A DNA stretch of 22,673 nucleotides, taken from the NCBI GenBank assembly GCA_041481485.1, contig JBGPBY010000038.1, forward strand, positions 1-22,673, read 5' to 3'. The translations under genes were made by a program, and so were the position numbers. Shown here piece by piece: positions 1 to 8,075 of this stretch (its first letter is position 1; the number at the start of each line of letters is the position of its first letter). This DNA comes from JBGPBY01 sp041481485. GTDB lineage: Bacteria; Acidobacteriota; Terriglobia; 20CM-2-55-15. Below the pieces are notes generated by a model, which was not told where the DNA came from, did no database searches, and saw nothing but the letters and a program-made list of their open reading frames with translations.

Positions 1-13
1 CCTTCCAAATTGT

Positions 14-32
14 GGGCGGTCATAGACCGCCC
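14..32. repeat. short perfect palindromic hairpin
   Basis: Two 8-base arms (GGGCGGTC and GACCGCCC) flank a 3-base loop. The hairpin lies downstream of the minus-strand PEP-CTERM-like gene. It has no T-tract on either side, so it looks more like a REP-type dispersed palindrome than an intrinsic terminator. No second copy is visible in this window, so the dispersed-repeat reading is inference. Confidence 0.4.
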
Positions 33-174
33 CTACAGTGGGGAATCGCGATTACAGCTTCGAACATACGTTGCTGTATTTAAGTAATGGGGCACTAAGT
101 GAGGGACTCCGCAAAGGTGTCCGCCACTCTGTTGCGGAATCTCATGCCATTAATCCAGTGTCTGTATTTCTATA

Positions 175-846
175 TTAGGGAAACTGGGTGCCCTGAGTTC
201 GTGTAATGGCGGACTTCCGGTAAGCCACAGCGACACCCATCAGGCCAACAGCCAGAAGCCCGAGGGAGCTGAATTCCGGAACTGAATCGCTTCTCAGTAC
301 ATACGTGACCGGTCCCGCCGAGCCGGCAACAAAACCTGGCTGACCCTGGAGGGGCGTATAGATGAAACCGTTGTCACCTTCTGGTCCAACCTCCTGAACA
401 GTCAGCACATTGGTATAGCGAGCCAGGGGGAACCCGACGTCGGCAAGAGCATCCACGCCGTCAAAGTTGTCCGAATAGAAAACCAGGCATCCCGTACCGA
501 AGCCACAAGCTGGATTGAAGCGAATGATGTCGGAAATTACGTCGGAGCCGGGCTCGAGCAGAACCAGGTCACCGGCGGTCAGTCCGGGCGGGTTCAACAG
601 ACCATAGGTCAGAGCACTCGGCAGTCCTCCGGGTCCGGGATCGAGCTGCATTGCGAATGGCAAGGCCGATGAAAAGCCGGAAGTGTTCGTAAAATGGCCA
701 TTCCCATTTTCGTCGACCGTAATGGTTACGGAGAATACTTGAGCGCTTGCAGTGTGTGGCAATGCGAAAACGAAAACCATGGCCGGCACCAGAAAGAAGC
801 TCAAGCGGCGAGTCAGTCGCCGAGCCCTAAGAGCGAATTGAGACAT
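175..846 (-). CDS. PEP-CTERM-like secreted protein with PEF-type sorting motif
   Basis: A 223-aa exported protein of unknown function. The start is set at 846 because an excellent ribosome site (AAGGAGG) lies just upstream; the frame stays open to 924, but that extension has no comparable site. The N-terminus has a basic stretch (RARRLTRRLS) followed by a hydrophobic core ending in ASA, a typical signal peptide. The middle is low-charge and Gly/Pro-rich with no recognised enzyme motif. The C-terminus has VPEFSS, a hydrophobic helix (GLLAVGLMGVAVAY) and a basic RKS, the three-part layout of exosortase sorting signals. The second proline of the usual PEP is Phe, and 11 residues follow the basic cluster, longer than usual. 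Anchoring or processing by an exosortase is inferred from the family; no exosortase gene is present here. Confidence 0.8.
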   Translation of the reverse strand: MSQFALRARRLTRRLSFFLVPAMVFVFALPHTASAQVFSVTITVDENGNGHFTNTSGFSSALPFAMQLDPGPGGLPSALTYGLLNPPGLTAGDLVLLEPGSDVISDIIRFNPACGFGTGCLVFYSDNFDGVDALADVGFPLARYTNVLTVQEVGPEGDNGFIYTPLQGQPGFVAGSAGPVTYVLRSDSVPEFSSLGLLAVGLMGVAVAYRKSAITRTQGTQFP

Positions 847-1464
847 TGGATTTCCTCCTTGTTGGTCTGCAACAGCACCTTCCATGGTGGTTGCGAGCTC
901 AGCGGTGGAAAGAGCAATCGCCATTCCACATCGTTAAATCGAATCGACTCCCAAGTTTCAGATGAAAACATCAGAACTCTCCATCCTTGAAGCTGTAAAG
1001 AGTTCCGACAATGCCGGTTTTTCCACGCGAAAGTGGAGCCGTAAAGGACACGGCCAAGCTGGTCTGGCGAAGGAACAGGCCAACCCCGTATTCCCAGGTT
1101 CAACCCAATTCGTCTGATTCCCAGGTGTAACCTCCACGTCGACACCGCTTTTACATTCAGCACCGGCATCGCATCGACGAAGCTTCTGATATTGCGCAGC
1201 GAGGTTCGGGTGTGAGGCTGAAGCCGCCGCAGGATTGACCGGGAAAGTGTAAGGAATTCAGTCTGTTTTGCCTGAGAGATCCTCTCGGCGCATGCTAACG
1301 AACGAAAAATCAAGCTTTTGACCAGAGCCTCTTGTTTGTAAGCCTTCTTGCGAAGCACCAAGGTGCCTCGCACAAACGGCTCACGCCAGGCAGGACGATT
1401 GGAGAATGCGAGTTCAGCATTCGTGATCTGAACGGCTTCGACGTGGTGGTGTTTCTTGTAGGCG
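847..1464. other. long non-coding stretch between PEP-CTERM-like and NHL genes
   Basis: About 620 bases separate two minus-strand genes without a convincing coding frame. Open frames exist on both strands, but they lack ribosome sites and recognisable domains and run into the flanking genes. The stretch holds the leader of the PEP-CTERM-like gene, including its AAGGAGG site. It also holds two closely spaced copies of ATTCCCAGGT near 1090 and 1118, and a minus-strand hairpin near 1266-1291 that partly resembles the 3' half of a glycine riboswitch. A decayed gene cannot be excluded. Confidence 0.5.
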
Positions 1465-2466
1465 CTACTTCTTTATATGCTTCTCGAGCATTTGACGGCG
1501 AACGACGGCGCCGTACACATTGCCGTCTGCGTCCACGCCGACACCTTCGGCTCCGCTGTGGTCGTTGGCCGTCGACTCCATGTCTTCGATGAAGTACTTG
1601 ACTGAGCCGTCTTTCGCGCTGCCGATCCGAATGCCTTTTTTCCAGCCGGGTTGATCGGGTCCCCACGATTCGGAATCCGCGACATAGATCGTGTCGTCCT
1701 TCGATATGAAGATCCCGCTCGGCCGCCCAAACTGCAGCCACGTTGCAAGGTAGCGTCCGTCCTGATCGAAAATCTGGATGCGGTTGTTGTCGCGATCGCC
1801 GACAATCAGTCGTCCACGCGAATCCAGGGCGATCGTGTGTGGTGACTTCAATTCGCCGGGCCCTGATCCTTGCTTTCCCCAGGACTTGATGAACTTTCCA
1901 TTTTTGGAGAACTTCGATATCCGGTCATTACCCGTAGTGCCGCCGGAATGTCCTTCGGTGACGAAAATGTCGCCGCTGGGAGCGACAACGACATCGGTCG
2001 GCTCGTCGAAAAGACCCGGATCGGCACTGGCGACTCCGGCTTTTCCGAGGGTCATCAGAACCTTTCCATCAGGGCTGAATTTGAAAACCTGGTAGCCTTT
2101 GCCGTTTTGCACCTGAGCGTCAGTCACCCAAAGGTTTCCTTCCCGGTCGATCGTGGCGCCGTGCGGAAACACAAACATTCCCTCGCCCCAACTCTTCAGA
2201 AGCTTGCCCGTCTTGTCGAATTTCAGAATCGGCGGCTCCGTTCGTCCGGCGCACGAGTTTCCGGAGCATCGATGGATGACATAGATAGTGCCGTCGGATG
2301 CAACTTCCACGGCAGTGACTGCCGCCCATTTTGCGCCGTTCGGAGGCTGCGCCCAGTCCCGTACGGTGCGGTATGGATTGGGCAGGTCATTGATTGGCTT
2401 AATGTCGGCCTGGAAAAGGCCGATTCGCAAAAGAACCGAAATCAAAAGAAAGAGCTGGAAAGTCAT
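1465..2466 (-). CDS. secreted NHL-repeat beta-propeller protein (peptidyl-amidating-lyase-like)
   Basis: A 333-aa protein with a short signal peptide (FQLFLLISVLLRIGLFQA). It is followed by repeated NHL-type blades, recognisable by units such as ILKFDKTGKLLKSWG, VFKFSPDGKVLMTLG, ISKFSKNGKFIKSWG and IQIFDQDGRYLATW. Each blade is preceded by a segment of the form (I/V)(D/A)xxGxL(W/I)V(T/G)D. The fold is a six-bladed propeller, and peptidyl-alpha-hydroxyglycine alpha-amidating-lyase-like proteins look like this. Activity cannot be read from the sequence, so a binding or lyase role is open. The ATG at 2466 is chosen because it begins the signal peptide and has a GAGG site. An in-frame TTG at 2484 is the alternative. 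It appears monocistronic and divergent from the dioxygenase gene. Confidence 0.85.
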   Translation of the reverse strand: MTFQLFLLISVLLRIGLFQADIKPINDLPNPYRTVRDWAQPPNGAKWAAVTAVEVASDGTIYVIHRCSGNSCAGRTEPPILKFDKTGKLLKSWGEGMFVFPHGATIDREGNLWVTDAQVQNGKGYQVFKFSPDGKVLMTLGKAGVASADPGLFDEPTDVVVAPSGDIFVTEGHSGGTTGNDRISKFSKNGKFIKSWGKQGSGPGELKSPHTIALDSRGRLIVGDRDNNRIQIFDQDGRYLATWLQFGRPSGIFISKDDTIYVADSESWGPDQPGWKKGIRIGSAKDGSVKYFIEDMESTANDHSGAEGVGVDADGNVYGAVVRRQMLEKHIKK

Positions 2467-2649
2467 AGTGCGCCTCGAAAACAACGGCTCCCAGCTTTTC
2501 TCGCGGGGAGTACCAGAGCAACCAGTTCCCCTGGAAATCCAGTGTCTCTTACTGCAACGACAATGAACGGGCTGCTATCGGCCATATACCGCAATCTCCG
2601 TCATGTTGCGAAGGAATTATTCCCGAAGCCGTCTGTGACGGGACGGGCC

Positions 2650-2655
2650 TATAAT
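2650..2655 (+). promoter_or_regulatory. candidate -10 element for the dioxygenase gene
   Basis: A perfect TATAAT lies 8 bases before the ATG at 2664. No clear -35 is seen at 16-18 bases. If it is used, transcription would begin almost at the start codon, giving a leaderless or near-leaderless message. That would fit the absence of a Shine-Dalgarno sequence. Confidence 0.3.
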
Positions 2656-2663
2656 TGATTTCC

Positions 2664-3497
2664 ATGCATCGAAGGACCCTGCTGGGAATGGGATTTGCGT
2701 CGCTTCTCTCTATGAAGACTACCGAACGGATGCCGGTTTTGTTTGTGGGACACGGCAGTCCGACCAGCGCCATCAGCCCGAATTCCTGGACCAAAGCCTG
2801 GAGCGACATCGGCCCGCGCATCCCACGGCCAAATGCGATTCTCTCCATTTCGGCGCATTGGATTACCAATGGCGGGATGCTGGTGACGGCCAGTCCACGT
2901 CCCCAGATCAATTACGACATGGCAGGATTTCCTCCCGAGATGTATCAACTGAAGTACCCCGCCCCGGGCAATCCGGCGCTTGCCAAAGAAATTGAAGGCG
3001 CCCTGCAAAAGACGATTCCGGTTCGCGGGGATACAAGCTGGGGCCTTGACCACGGCACCTGGCTGATCCTCCGGTACATGTTTCCTAAAGCCGATATTCC
3101 GTTGATCCAGCTCAGCATTGACTACAGCAAGCCGCCGGCGTTTCACTTCGACCTTGCAAAGCAGCTGCAACCATTTCGCGACAAAGGCGTGTTGATTGTG
3201 GGGTCCGGCAATATCGTTCACAATCTGCGGGAGATGGTACGCGCGGACGTGAAGCCATTTGACTGGGCGGTGGAATTCGATGGAAAGATGGATGAAAACA
3301 TCCGGCAGGGAAACTACAAAGCCGTCGTCGACTTCCAGAAACTGGGCAGCCTCGCCACCATGGCGCATCCCACACACGATCATTTTCTGCCGTTATTGTA
3401 TGTGCTCGGGCTGCAGGCAAACGGTGAACAAGTCCGCACGTTCACAACCGGATTTCAGTACAAGTCCGTGTCGATGCGCTCGTACCAGATCGGTTAA
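2664..3497 (+). CDS. ygiD: YgiD-type class III extradiol dioxygenase (DODA family)
   Basis: A 277-aa member of the 4,5-DOPA-extradiol-dioxygenase family, which opens catechol-type rings using a non-haem metal. Conserved blocks appear in order: GHGSP near residue 31, SAHW near residue 65, DHGTW, GSGNIVHN, and HPTHDHFLPL near the C-terminus. These include the His residues that bind metal in the family. Typical members begin close to MPVLFVGHGSP. Here about 23 extra residues precede it, starting MHRRTLLGMG, which resembles a weak twin-arginine or membrane-targeting leader. An internal ATG at 2712 would give a conventional cytosolic protein, but neither start has a good ribosome site. The stop codon shares the TTAA at 3494-3497 with the convergent protease gene. 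The natural substrate is unknown. Confidence 0.88.
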   Translation: MHRRTLLGMGFASLLSMKTTERMPVLFVGHGSPTSAISPNSWTKAWSDIGPRIPRPNAILSISAHWITNGGMLVTASPRPQINYDMAGFPPEMYQLKYPAPGNPALAKEIEGALQKTIPVRGDTSWGLDHGTWLILRYMFPKADIPLIQLSIDYSKPPAFHFDLAKQLQPFRDKGVLIVGSGNIVHNLREMVRADVKPFDWAVEFDGKMDENIRQGNYKAVVDFQKLGSLATMAHPTHDHFLPLLYVLGLQANGEQVRTFTTGFQYKSVSMRSYQIG

Positions 3498-4507
3498 CTG
3501 AGCCTCACCACACCCTGAACAATGGATACGGGCGATCCTCCACGCGCAATAATTCCGATGATTGCTAATCCGACCAGCAGTGAAGCAAATCGCATCAGGC
3601 CTGCCTGATCCGGTTCTTCCGGACAGTCTTTGGTGAAGAGACGGTAAACAGAAACCCCGGCGATCAGCAGCAGCATGGGTTCGTGCGTCATCCACCACAG
3701 CACGGCTGCCAGAACCATGATCAGCGTACGTTGATGGCGCGTTAGGGAATGCATCCCACGAGATCCATCCAGTTGCCAGATCGGAATCAAGTTGAAGAGA
3801 TTGATCACCGCGCCAAGGTGTGCGATAGCCGCGAAGATCGGCAGGTCCGTTACCTTATAGAGGATCCATGCGGCAATCGCCGCAAAGGCGCCATAGATCG
3901 GCCCGGCAAGTCCAATTCGAGCATCGGGAATGGGCGGAAGATTTTTCGTCTGCAAACGAATGAACGCCCCCAATCCGGGAATGAACATGGGAGCACTGGC
4001 ATGAAGGCCGTATCCTCGAATGGCAATGACATGCCCCATTTCGTGAATGTAGATCGAAAGAACGAGTCCCAATGCGAACGGCCAGCCAAATAGAGACCAA
4101 TACACTCCGAGAGCCGCGACCATGGAGAATAGCGTTCCCAGTTTTGTAAAACCGAGCAGCAAAACCTTCCATTTCGAAATGAGGATCAACAGCGCGGAAC
4201 CGATCCCCACGGTTGCTGTCTTGTCTCGTCCATCGGAGGTCTTCCCCGGCAGAGGTTTGAGCTGTTGATCGAGTTCAGCAATGCGCGCCGAAACGGTGCG
4301 ATGCTGGACGGTGCTTTCCGGAAGCAGCGACGCAGTCTCCTTCCAGAGGTTCCGCTCGGCTGCGAAATCACCAATTCGCCACGACGCCCGAGCCCGCTTA
4401 GCCAGTTCTTCCAGTTTCTCGCTGTGAGTCAGCCATCCGCACTGCGGGCAGCTGAGAGTAGAAGCCGGTAGCGCCGCAGCACAATCCGGGCAAGAGGGTA
4501 TCGACAT
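3494..4507 (-). CDS. site-2-protease (M50) family membrane metalloprotease with zinc ribbon
   Basis: A 337-aa protein. Residues 6-23 form a zinc ribbon (CPDC and CPQC). Residues 28-90 are a soluble charged helical linker. From about residue 101 several membrane segments follow, with the metalloprotease motif HEMGH at 155-159 and the third metal ligand in NLIPIWQLDGSR (Asp247). This is the M50 signature of proteases that cut within membranes. Zinc-ribbon fusions of this kind are known among bacterial M50 proteins; substrates are usually unknown. The gene starts 5 bases after the stop of the upstream zinc-ribbon membrane gene and lacks its own good ribosome site, so translational coupling in one operon is likely. 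The 3' end meets ygiD head-on, both stops using TTAA. Confidence 0.88.
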   Translation of the reverse strand: MSIPSCPDCAAALPASTLSCPQCGWLTHSEKLEELAKRARASWRIGDFAAERNLWKETASLLPESTVQHRTVSARIAELDQQLKPLPGKTSDGRDKTATVGIGSALLILISKWKVLLLGFTKLGTLFSMVAALGVYWSLFGWPFALGLVLSIYIHEMGHVIAIRGYGLHASAPMFIPGLGAFIRLQTKNLPPIPDARIGLAGPIYGAFAAIAAWILYKVTDLPIFAAIAHLGAVINLFNLIPIWQLDGSRGMHSLTRHQRTLIMVLAAVLWWMTHEPMLLLIAGVSVYRLFTKDCPEEPDQAGLMRFASLLVGLAIIGIIARGGSPVSIVQGVVRLS

Positions 4508-4512
4508 TTAGG

Positions 4513-5313
4513 CTACGTTGCCGATGTCGGCTTGTACGGACCAGTCACCTGGATGACCGATTGCTCCGTAAGCTTCCACGCCTGTTTAAGACCGAAAAAC
4601 AGAATGACGATCGACAAGATGCCGGAGATTCCACTGCTCAAAGAGAGAAATGGGGCTGCGATAATGAGCGCACCCAGCCACAGGAGGGCGAATGCGATGC
4701 TTCCTCCGGCTGTATCCGACCCGGTTGCTCTCGCAGGAGATTTGGAAGCCGGGGACGATACCCCATCTTCCTCGGGAGGCGTCACCAGCGTGCCCGAAGG
4801 CGTCGTCACCGCAGCTTTTGGATGGCTAACCATCTGGTAAATACCCATGGTCACGTAGCTCGTTGTTATTGCAAGATACGTCAGGACTATCGCGAGTATC
4901 TGCTGCGGACGGCCACCGAGACCTTTCGCCCCATGCCGAATCGCTTTCCCCACCATCACACCCACCACAATCGAGACTAGTGCGAGTTGATACCCCGTGA
5001 CGATCGTCACAATGGAGTAAAGAGCACAACCTGCGATCGCCGCACCAATGCCAAACAGAATCGCGCCTGGCATGGATCCCAGGGACGGAGATTTCGCCGA
5101 CATTCGAACCTTTTCCGCACACGCGGGACAAACGACCTGTCCCCTGGCGCGAAAGTATTCCCCAGTTAGGGCAGTTCTGCAAATCTGACAGCTTGAGCCA
5201 CTGACAGTGGCAGGTACCGCGCGCTGAAACTGCAGGTCCGACGTAGACATGGAATTTGCAGTGGATATCGGTTCCGCCTTAGCACCAATGGACAGAAGGT
5301 CATCGTTCGACAT
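4513..5313 (-). CDS. zinc-ribbon multipass membrane protein, function unknown
   Basis: A 266-aa protein with a disordered N-terminus. A treble-clef-like zinc site follows with CQIC at 42-45 and CPAC at 62-65, separated by LTGEYFRARGQVV. Hydrophobic segments lie near residues 80-125, 138-160 and 205-248. A Ser/Pro-rich loop sits near 165-200. A GAGG ribosome site precedes the ATG. It is the first gene of a likely two-gene operon with the zinc-ribbon site-2 protease. The pairing suggests they act together at the membrane, one possibly as partner or substrate of the other, but this is inference. No enzymatic motif is visible. Confidence 0.75.
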   Translation of the reverse strand: MSNDDLLSIGAKAEPISTANSMSTSDLQFQRAVPATVSGSSCQICRTALTGEYFRARGQVVCPACAEKVRMSAKSPSLGSMPGAILFGIGAAIAGCALYSIVTIVTGYQLALVSIVVGVMVGKAIRHGAKGLGGRPQQILAIVLTYLAITTSYVTMGIYQMVSHPKAAVTTPSGTLVTPPEEDGVSSPASKSPARATGSDTAGGSIAFALLWLGALIIAAPFLSLSSGISGILSIVILFFGLKQAWKLTEQSVIQVTGPYKPTSAT

Positions 5314-5516
5314 TAGAAAACCTCACAGCAATACGCGCGCTCCAATGGGATAGGCAGCGGAGTCGCTCGGCATTATCGGCGTCAGGCATCTTCATGTCAA
5401 TGAATCCTCTTCTCTGACGTGGCGGCCGTGCTCTCCATTCGACTGCATCCGGAGGGTTAAGCCCCTTCTTTTGTGCCTGAACACGTGCGTAGTATTCGGT
5501 ACAATTCACCACCGAT

Positions 5517-6095
5517 ATGCCAATGATTGCCGGAATTGACCTCGGAACCACAAACAGCCTGATAGGGGTCTGGCGCAATGAACGTGCAGAACTGATTCCG
5601 AATGCCCTGCAGAGTTACCTCACTCCTTCCGTGGTTGGGTTCGACGAATCGGGTGAAGTGCTGGTGGGACAACCTGCGATGGAACGCATGCTCACGCACC
5701 CGCATTTGACAGCTTCGGTATTCAAGCGATACATGGGAACAAATCGAAGTATCAAGCTTGGCAAACAATCCTTTCGTCCCGAGGAGTTGTCGTCTCTGGT
5801 TCTCAGATCTCTAAAGAGGGACGCTGAAGAATTGATTCAAGAGCCAATCGTTGAAGCCGTCATCAGCGTTCCTGCCTACTTTAACGACGCACAGCGAAGG
5901 GCGACAAGGACAGCAGGAGAGCTTGCAACTGGAGTCGATGGCAAGACTGCTTCGTGGTGTCTGGCTTCCCGCTTTGGCCATTTGGTTTTTTCGCAGGCGG
6001 AAACGAATCTAATTCGGCGGCTTCAAAAGATCCGGAATCTACCCTGCTATACCAGACATATCCTTCCCGAAGCATCCTTCAATGCTTTAATCTGA
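5517..6095 (+). pseudogene. hscC: 3'-truncated hscC-type Hsp70 chaperone
   Basis: The first ~137 codons match the N-terminal ATPase domain of HscC-type Hsp70: GIDLGTTNSLIGVW (phosphate loop 1), IPNALQSYLTPSVVGFD, VFKRYMGTNRSIKLG, ELSSLVLRSLKRDAEE and VISVPAYFNDAQRRATR. The match stops abruptly after GELA, near base 5928. The expected next block (lobe I to lobe II, with the EPTAAA motif), the rest of the ATPase domain and the substrate-binding domain are absent in all three forward frames. Full members are about 550 aa, so roughly three quarters is missing. The remaining 55 codons to the stop are unrelated sequence. It is most likely non-functional: the ATP site cannot form. A TACAAT at 5500-5505 lies just upstream. 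The helicase gene follows after 22 bases. Confidence 0.8.
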
Positions 6096-6117
6096 AGACT
6101 ATGGAATATCTGAATTC

Positions 6118-8013
6118 ATGACACCGAAACTGTTTTCCGACCTTGGCCTTTCCCCTGAACTACTGAAAGCAATCGATAAACTGGGCTTTGAGCAGGCCGC
6201 TCCGATCCAGGCCAGCGCCATTCCCATCCTCATGGCCGGAGGGGATGTTGTCGGCCAGTCTCAAACCGGATCCGGCAAAACGGCAGCATTTGCGATTCCT
6301 GCCATCGAAAAAGTCGATACGCGGCAACGCGGAGTGCAGGTGCTCATCCTGTGTCCGACGCGCGAACTGGCCATACAAGTCTCTGAGGAAGTTCACAAGC
6401 TGGCGCACTTTAAAAGCGGCATTCACGCTTTGCCCATCTACGGTGGACAGTCGTTCGAGAGGCAACTGGCCGGACTCAAGCATGGAGCCAATATCGTGAT
6501 CGGTACGCCCGGCCGTGTCATGGACCACATGCGGCGGGGAACTCTGAAACTGACGGGCGTGAAGTTCGTCGTGCTTGATGAAGTCGATGTCATGCTCAAC
6601 ATGGGCTTTCGCGACGATATCGAAGTCATTCTGCAGGCTGCGCCATCCGAGCGTCAGACGGTGTTCTTCTCTGCGACCATCCCTCGACCGATTCAGCAGC
6701 TGATTGAAAAGTATTCGCGCAACCCGCAGCAGGTTCGCATCGAACAGAAGGAACTCACGGTACCGACGGTGGAGCAGGTCTACTACGAAGTGGATCGCAA
6801 TTATAAGATCGAGTTGCTCACGCGACTCATCGATATCCACGACCTGAAGCTGGGCATCGTCTTCTGCAACACCAAACGCATGGTCGACGACCTTGTCGAT
6901 CATCTGAATGCGCAGGGATATTCTGCAGACCGTTTGCACGGCGATATGACGCAGTTGATGCGCGACCGCGTGATGAACAAGTTTAGAAAATCCGGTCTCG
7001 AGTTCCTCGTGGCTACGGACGTTGCAGCTCGCGGCATCGATGTGGACGATGTCCAGGTTGTCTTCAACTACGACCTGCCGTACGACGTCGAAGACTATCT
7101 CCATCGAATCGGCCGCACCGGGCGCGCCGGCCGCAGCGGGCGCGCGATTTCATTCGTTGCCGGCAAGGAGATGTTTCAGATCCATAATATCGAGCGTTTC
7201 ACGAAGGTCCGGATCCAGCGTGGCAAACCGCCAACAATGGGTCAGGTTGAAGAAGCGCGCGCCGTTCTATTTCTCGACAAGCTTCGCGCCACTTTGAAAA
7301 GTGGAGATTTCAAGAAGCAGGATCACCTGGTTGAACTGCTGCTGGAAGAAGGCTTCAGTTCGACGGATATCGCATCCGCACTCATGCACCAACTCCAGGC
7401 GGGCGACGGCGTTCCTTCGACAAAGAAGGTTGTTCGTGAACGCGAACCGGAAAGGGACATGCGCGACGTTCTGCCAAGACCTGCGATGCGGAGAGATCGT
7501 GAAGAATCGCAAGATCGTTCTCGTTACAGCGCAAGAGACGAAGGGTCTCCTCGCACGCCCTGGAACAAGGATCGGCCGGCTCGGCGCGACGAAATGCCGG
7601 CCCGGCCGCGTCCCGCGATGATTCCCGCGCCGCCGGTAAAACCGCGTGAAGTGGTGCGGGTCGCAGAACCGGCCGCAAAACCTGCGCCGGCAATTGTTCC
7701 GCAGGCGGTTCGTGAGGGCGGTTCCCATGTCGTTACACCACGGCCTACGGGGAAACTCAAGAAGAGCCGCCGCACTCCCGTCGAGCAGACTCGATTGTGG
7801 ATGAATGTCGGCGAAGACCAGGGAATCGTCCCGATCGATGTCGTGAATGCCGTTGCAAGTGAGACGGGACTTCCGGGGAATGTCGTTGGAACGATCGATG
7901 TTCGTGCACGTCATCTATTCGCGGACGTCTCTTCCGAACACGCCAGTTCCATCATCGAAAAGCTGAACCGCAGCGACCTCAAGGGACACAAACTCAAAGT
8001 GAAACTCGCCTGA
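6118..8013 (+). CDS. deaD: DEAD-box RNA helicase with DbpA-type RNA-binding C-terminus
   Basis: A 631-aa ATP-dependent RNA helicase of the type acting in ribosome assembly, RNA decay and cold adaptation. The RecA1 domain has Q31 (Q motif), SQTGSGKT at 48-55 (motif I), PTREL at 80-84, TPGR at 130-133, DEVD at 154-157 (motif II) and SAT at 185-187. The RecA2 domain has VATDVAARGID near 298-308 and HRIGRTGRAG near 329-338. A conserved helical extension follows to about 435. Residues ~436-550 are an Arg/Pro-rich disordered linker. Residues 557-631 are a DbpA RNA-binding domain (RLWMNVGEDQGI ... IDVRARHLFADV). The Ala-to-Val change in motif II is unusual. The start ATG overlaps the TGA of a six-codon upstream reading frame (ATGA), and no strong ribosome site is seen. 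The symbol is by architecture; it could be another helicase paralog. Confidence 0.93.
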   Translation: MTPKLFSDLGLSPELLKAIDKLGFEQAAPIQASAIPILMAGGDVVGQSQTGSGKTAAFAIPAIEKVDTRQRGVQVLILCPTRELAIQVSEEVHKLAHFKSGIHALPIYGGQSFERQLAGLKHGANIVIGTPGRVMDHMRRGTLKLTGVKFVVLDEVDVMLNMGFRDDIEVILQAAPSERQTVFFSATIPRPIQQLIEKYSRNPQQVRIEQKELTVPTVEQVYYEVDRNYKIELLTRLIDIHDLKLGIVFCNTKRMVDDLVDHLNAQGYSADRLHGDMTQLMRDRVMNKFRKSGLEFLVATDVAARGIDVDDVQVVFNYDLPYDVEDYLHRIGRTGRAGRSGRAISFVAGKEMFQIHNIERFTKVRIQRGKPPTMGQVEEARAVLFLDKLRATLKSGDFKKQDHLVELLLEEGFSSTDIASALMHQLQAGDGVPSTKKVVREREPERDMRDVLPRPAMRRDREESQDRSRYSARDEGSPRTPWNKDRPARRDEMPARPRPAMIPAPPVKPREVVRVAEPAAKPAPAIVPQAVREGGSHVVTPRPTGKLKKSRRTPVEQTRLWMNVGEDQGIVPIDVVNAVASETGLPGNVVGTIDVRARHLFADVSSEHASSIIEKLNRSDLKGHKLKVKLA

Positions 8014-8075
8014 AAATAGGGCAAGCCGGGTCGTTCCCCTTCCCCGATCTATTCCTGAAAGCGTGGCCGAATTGG

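Noticed and set aside
813..1373. 186-codon minus-strand open frame overlapping the PEP-CTERM-like gene start
   Set aside because: It runs out of frame through the signal peptide region of a real gene, has no ribosome site, and its translation matches no family I recognise.
6160..7104. 314-codon minus-strand open frame inside the helicase gene
   Set aside because: It is the antisense shadow of a strongly conserved DEAD-box gene, with no ribosome site or recognisable domain.
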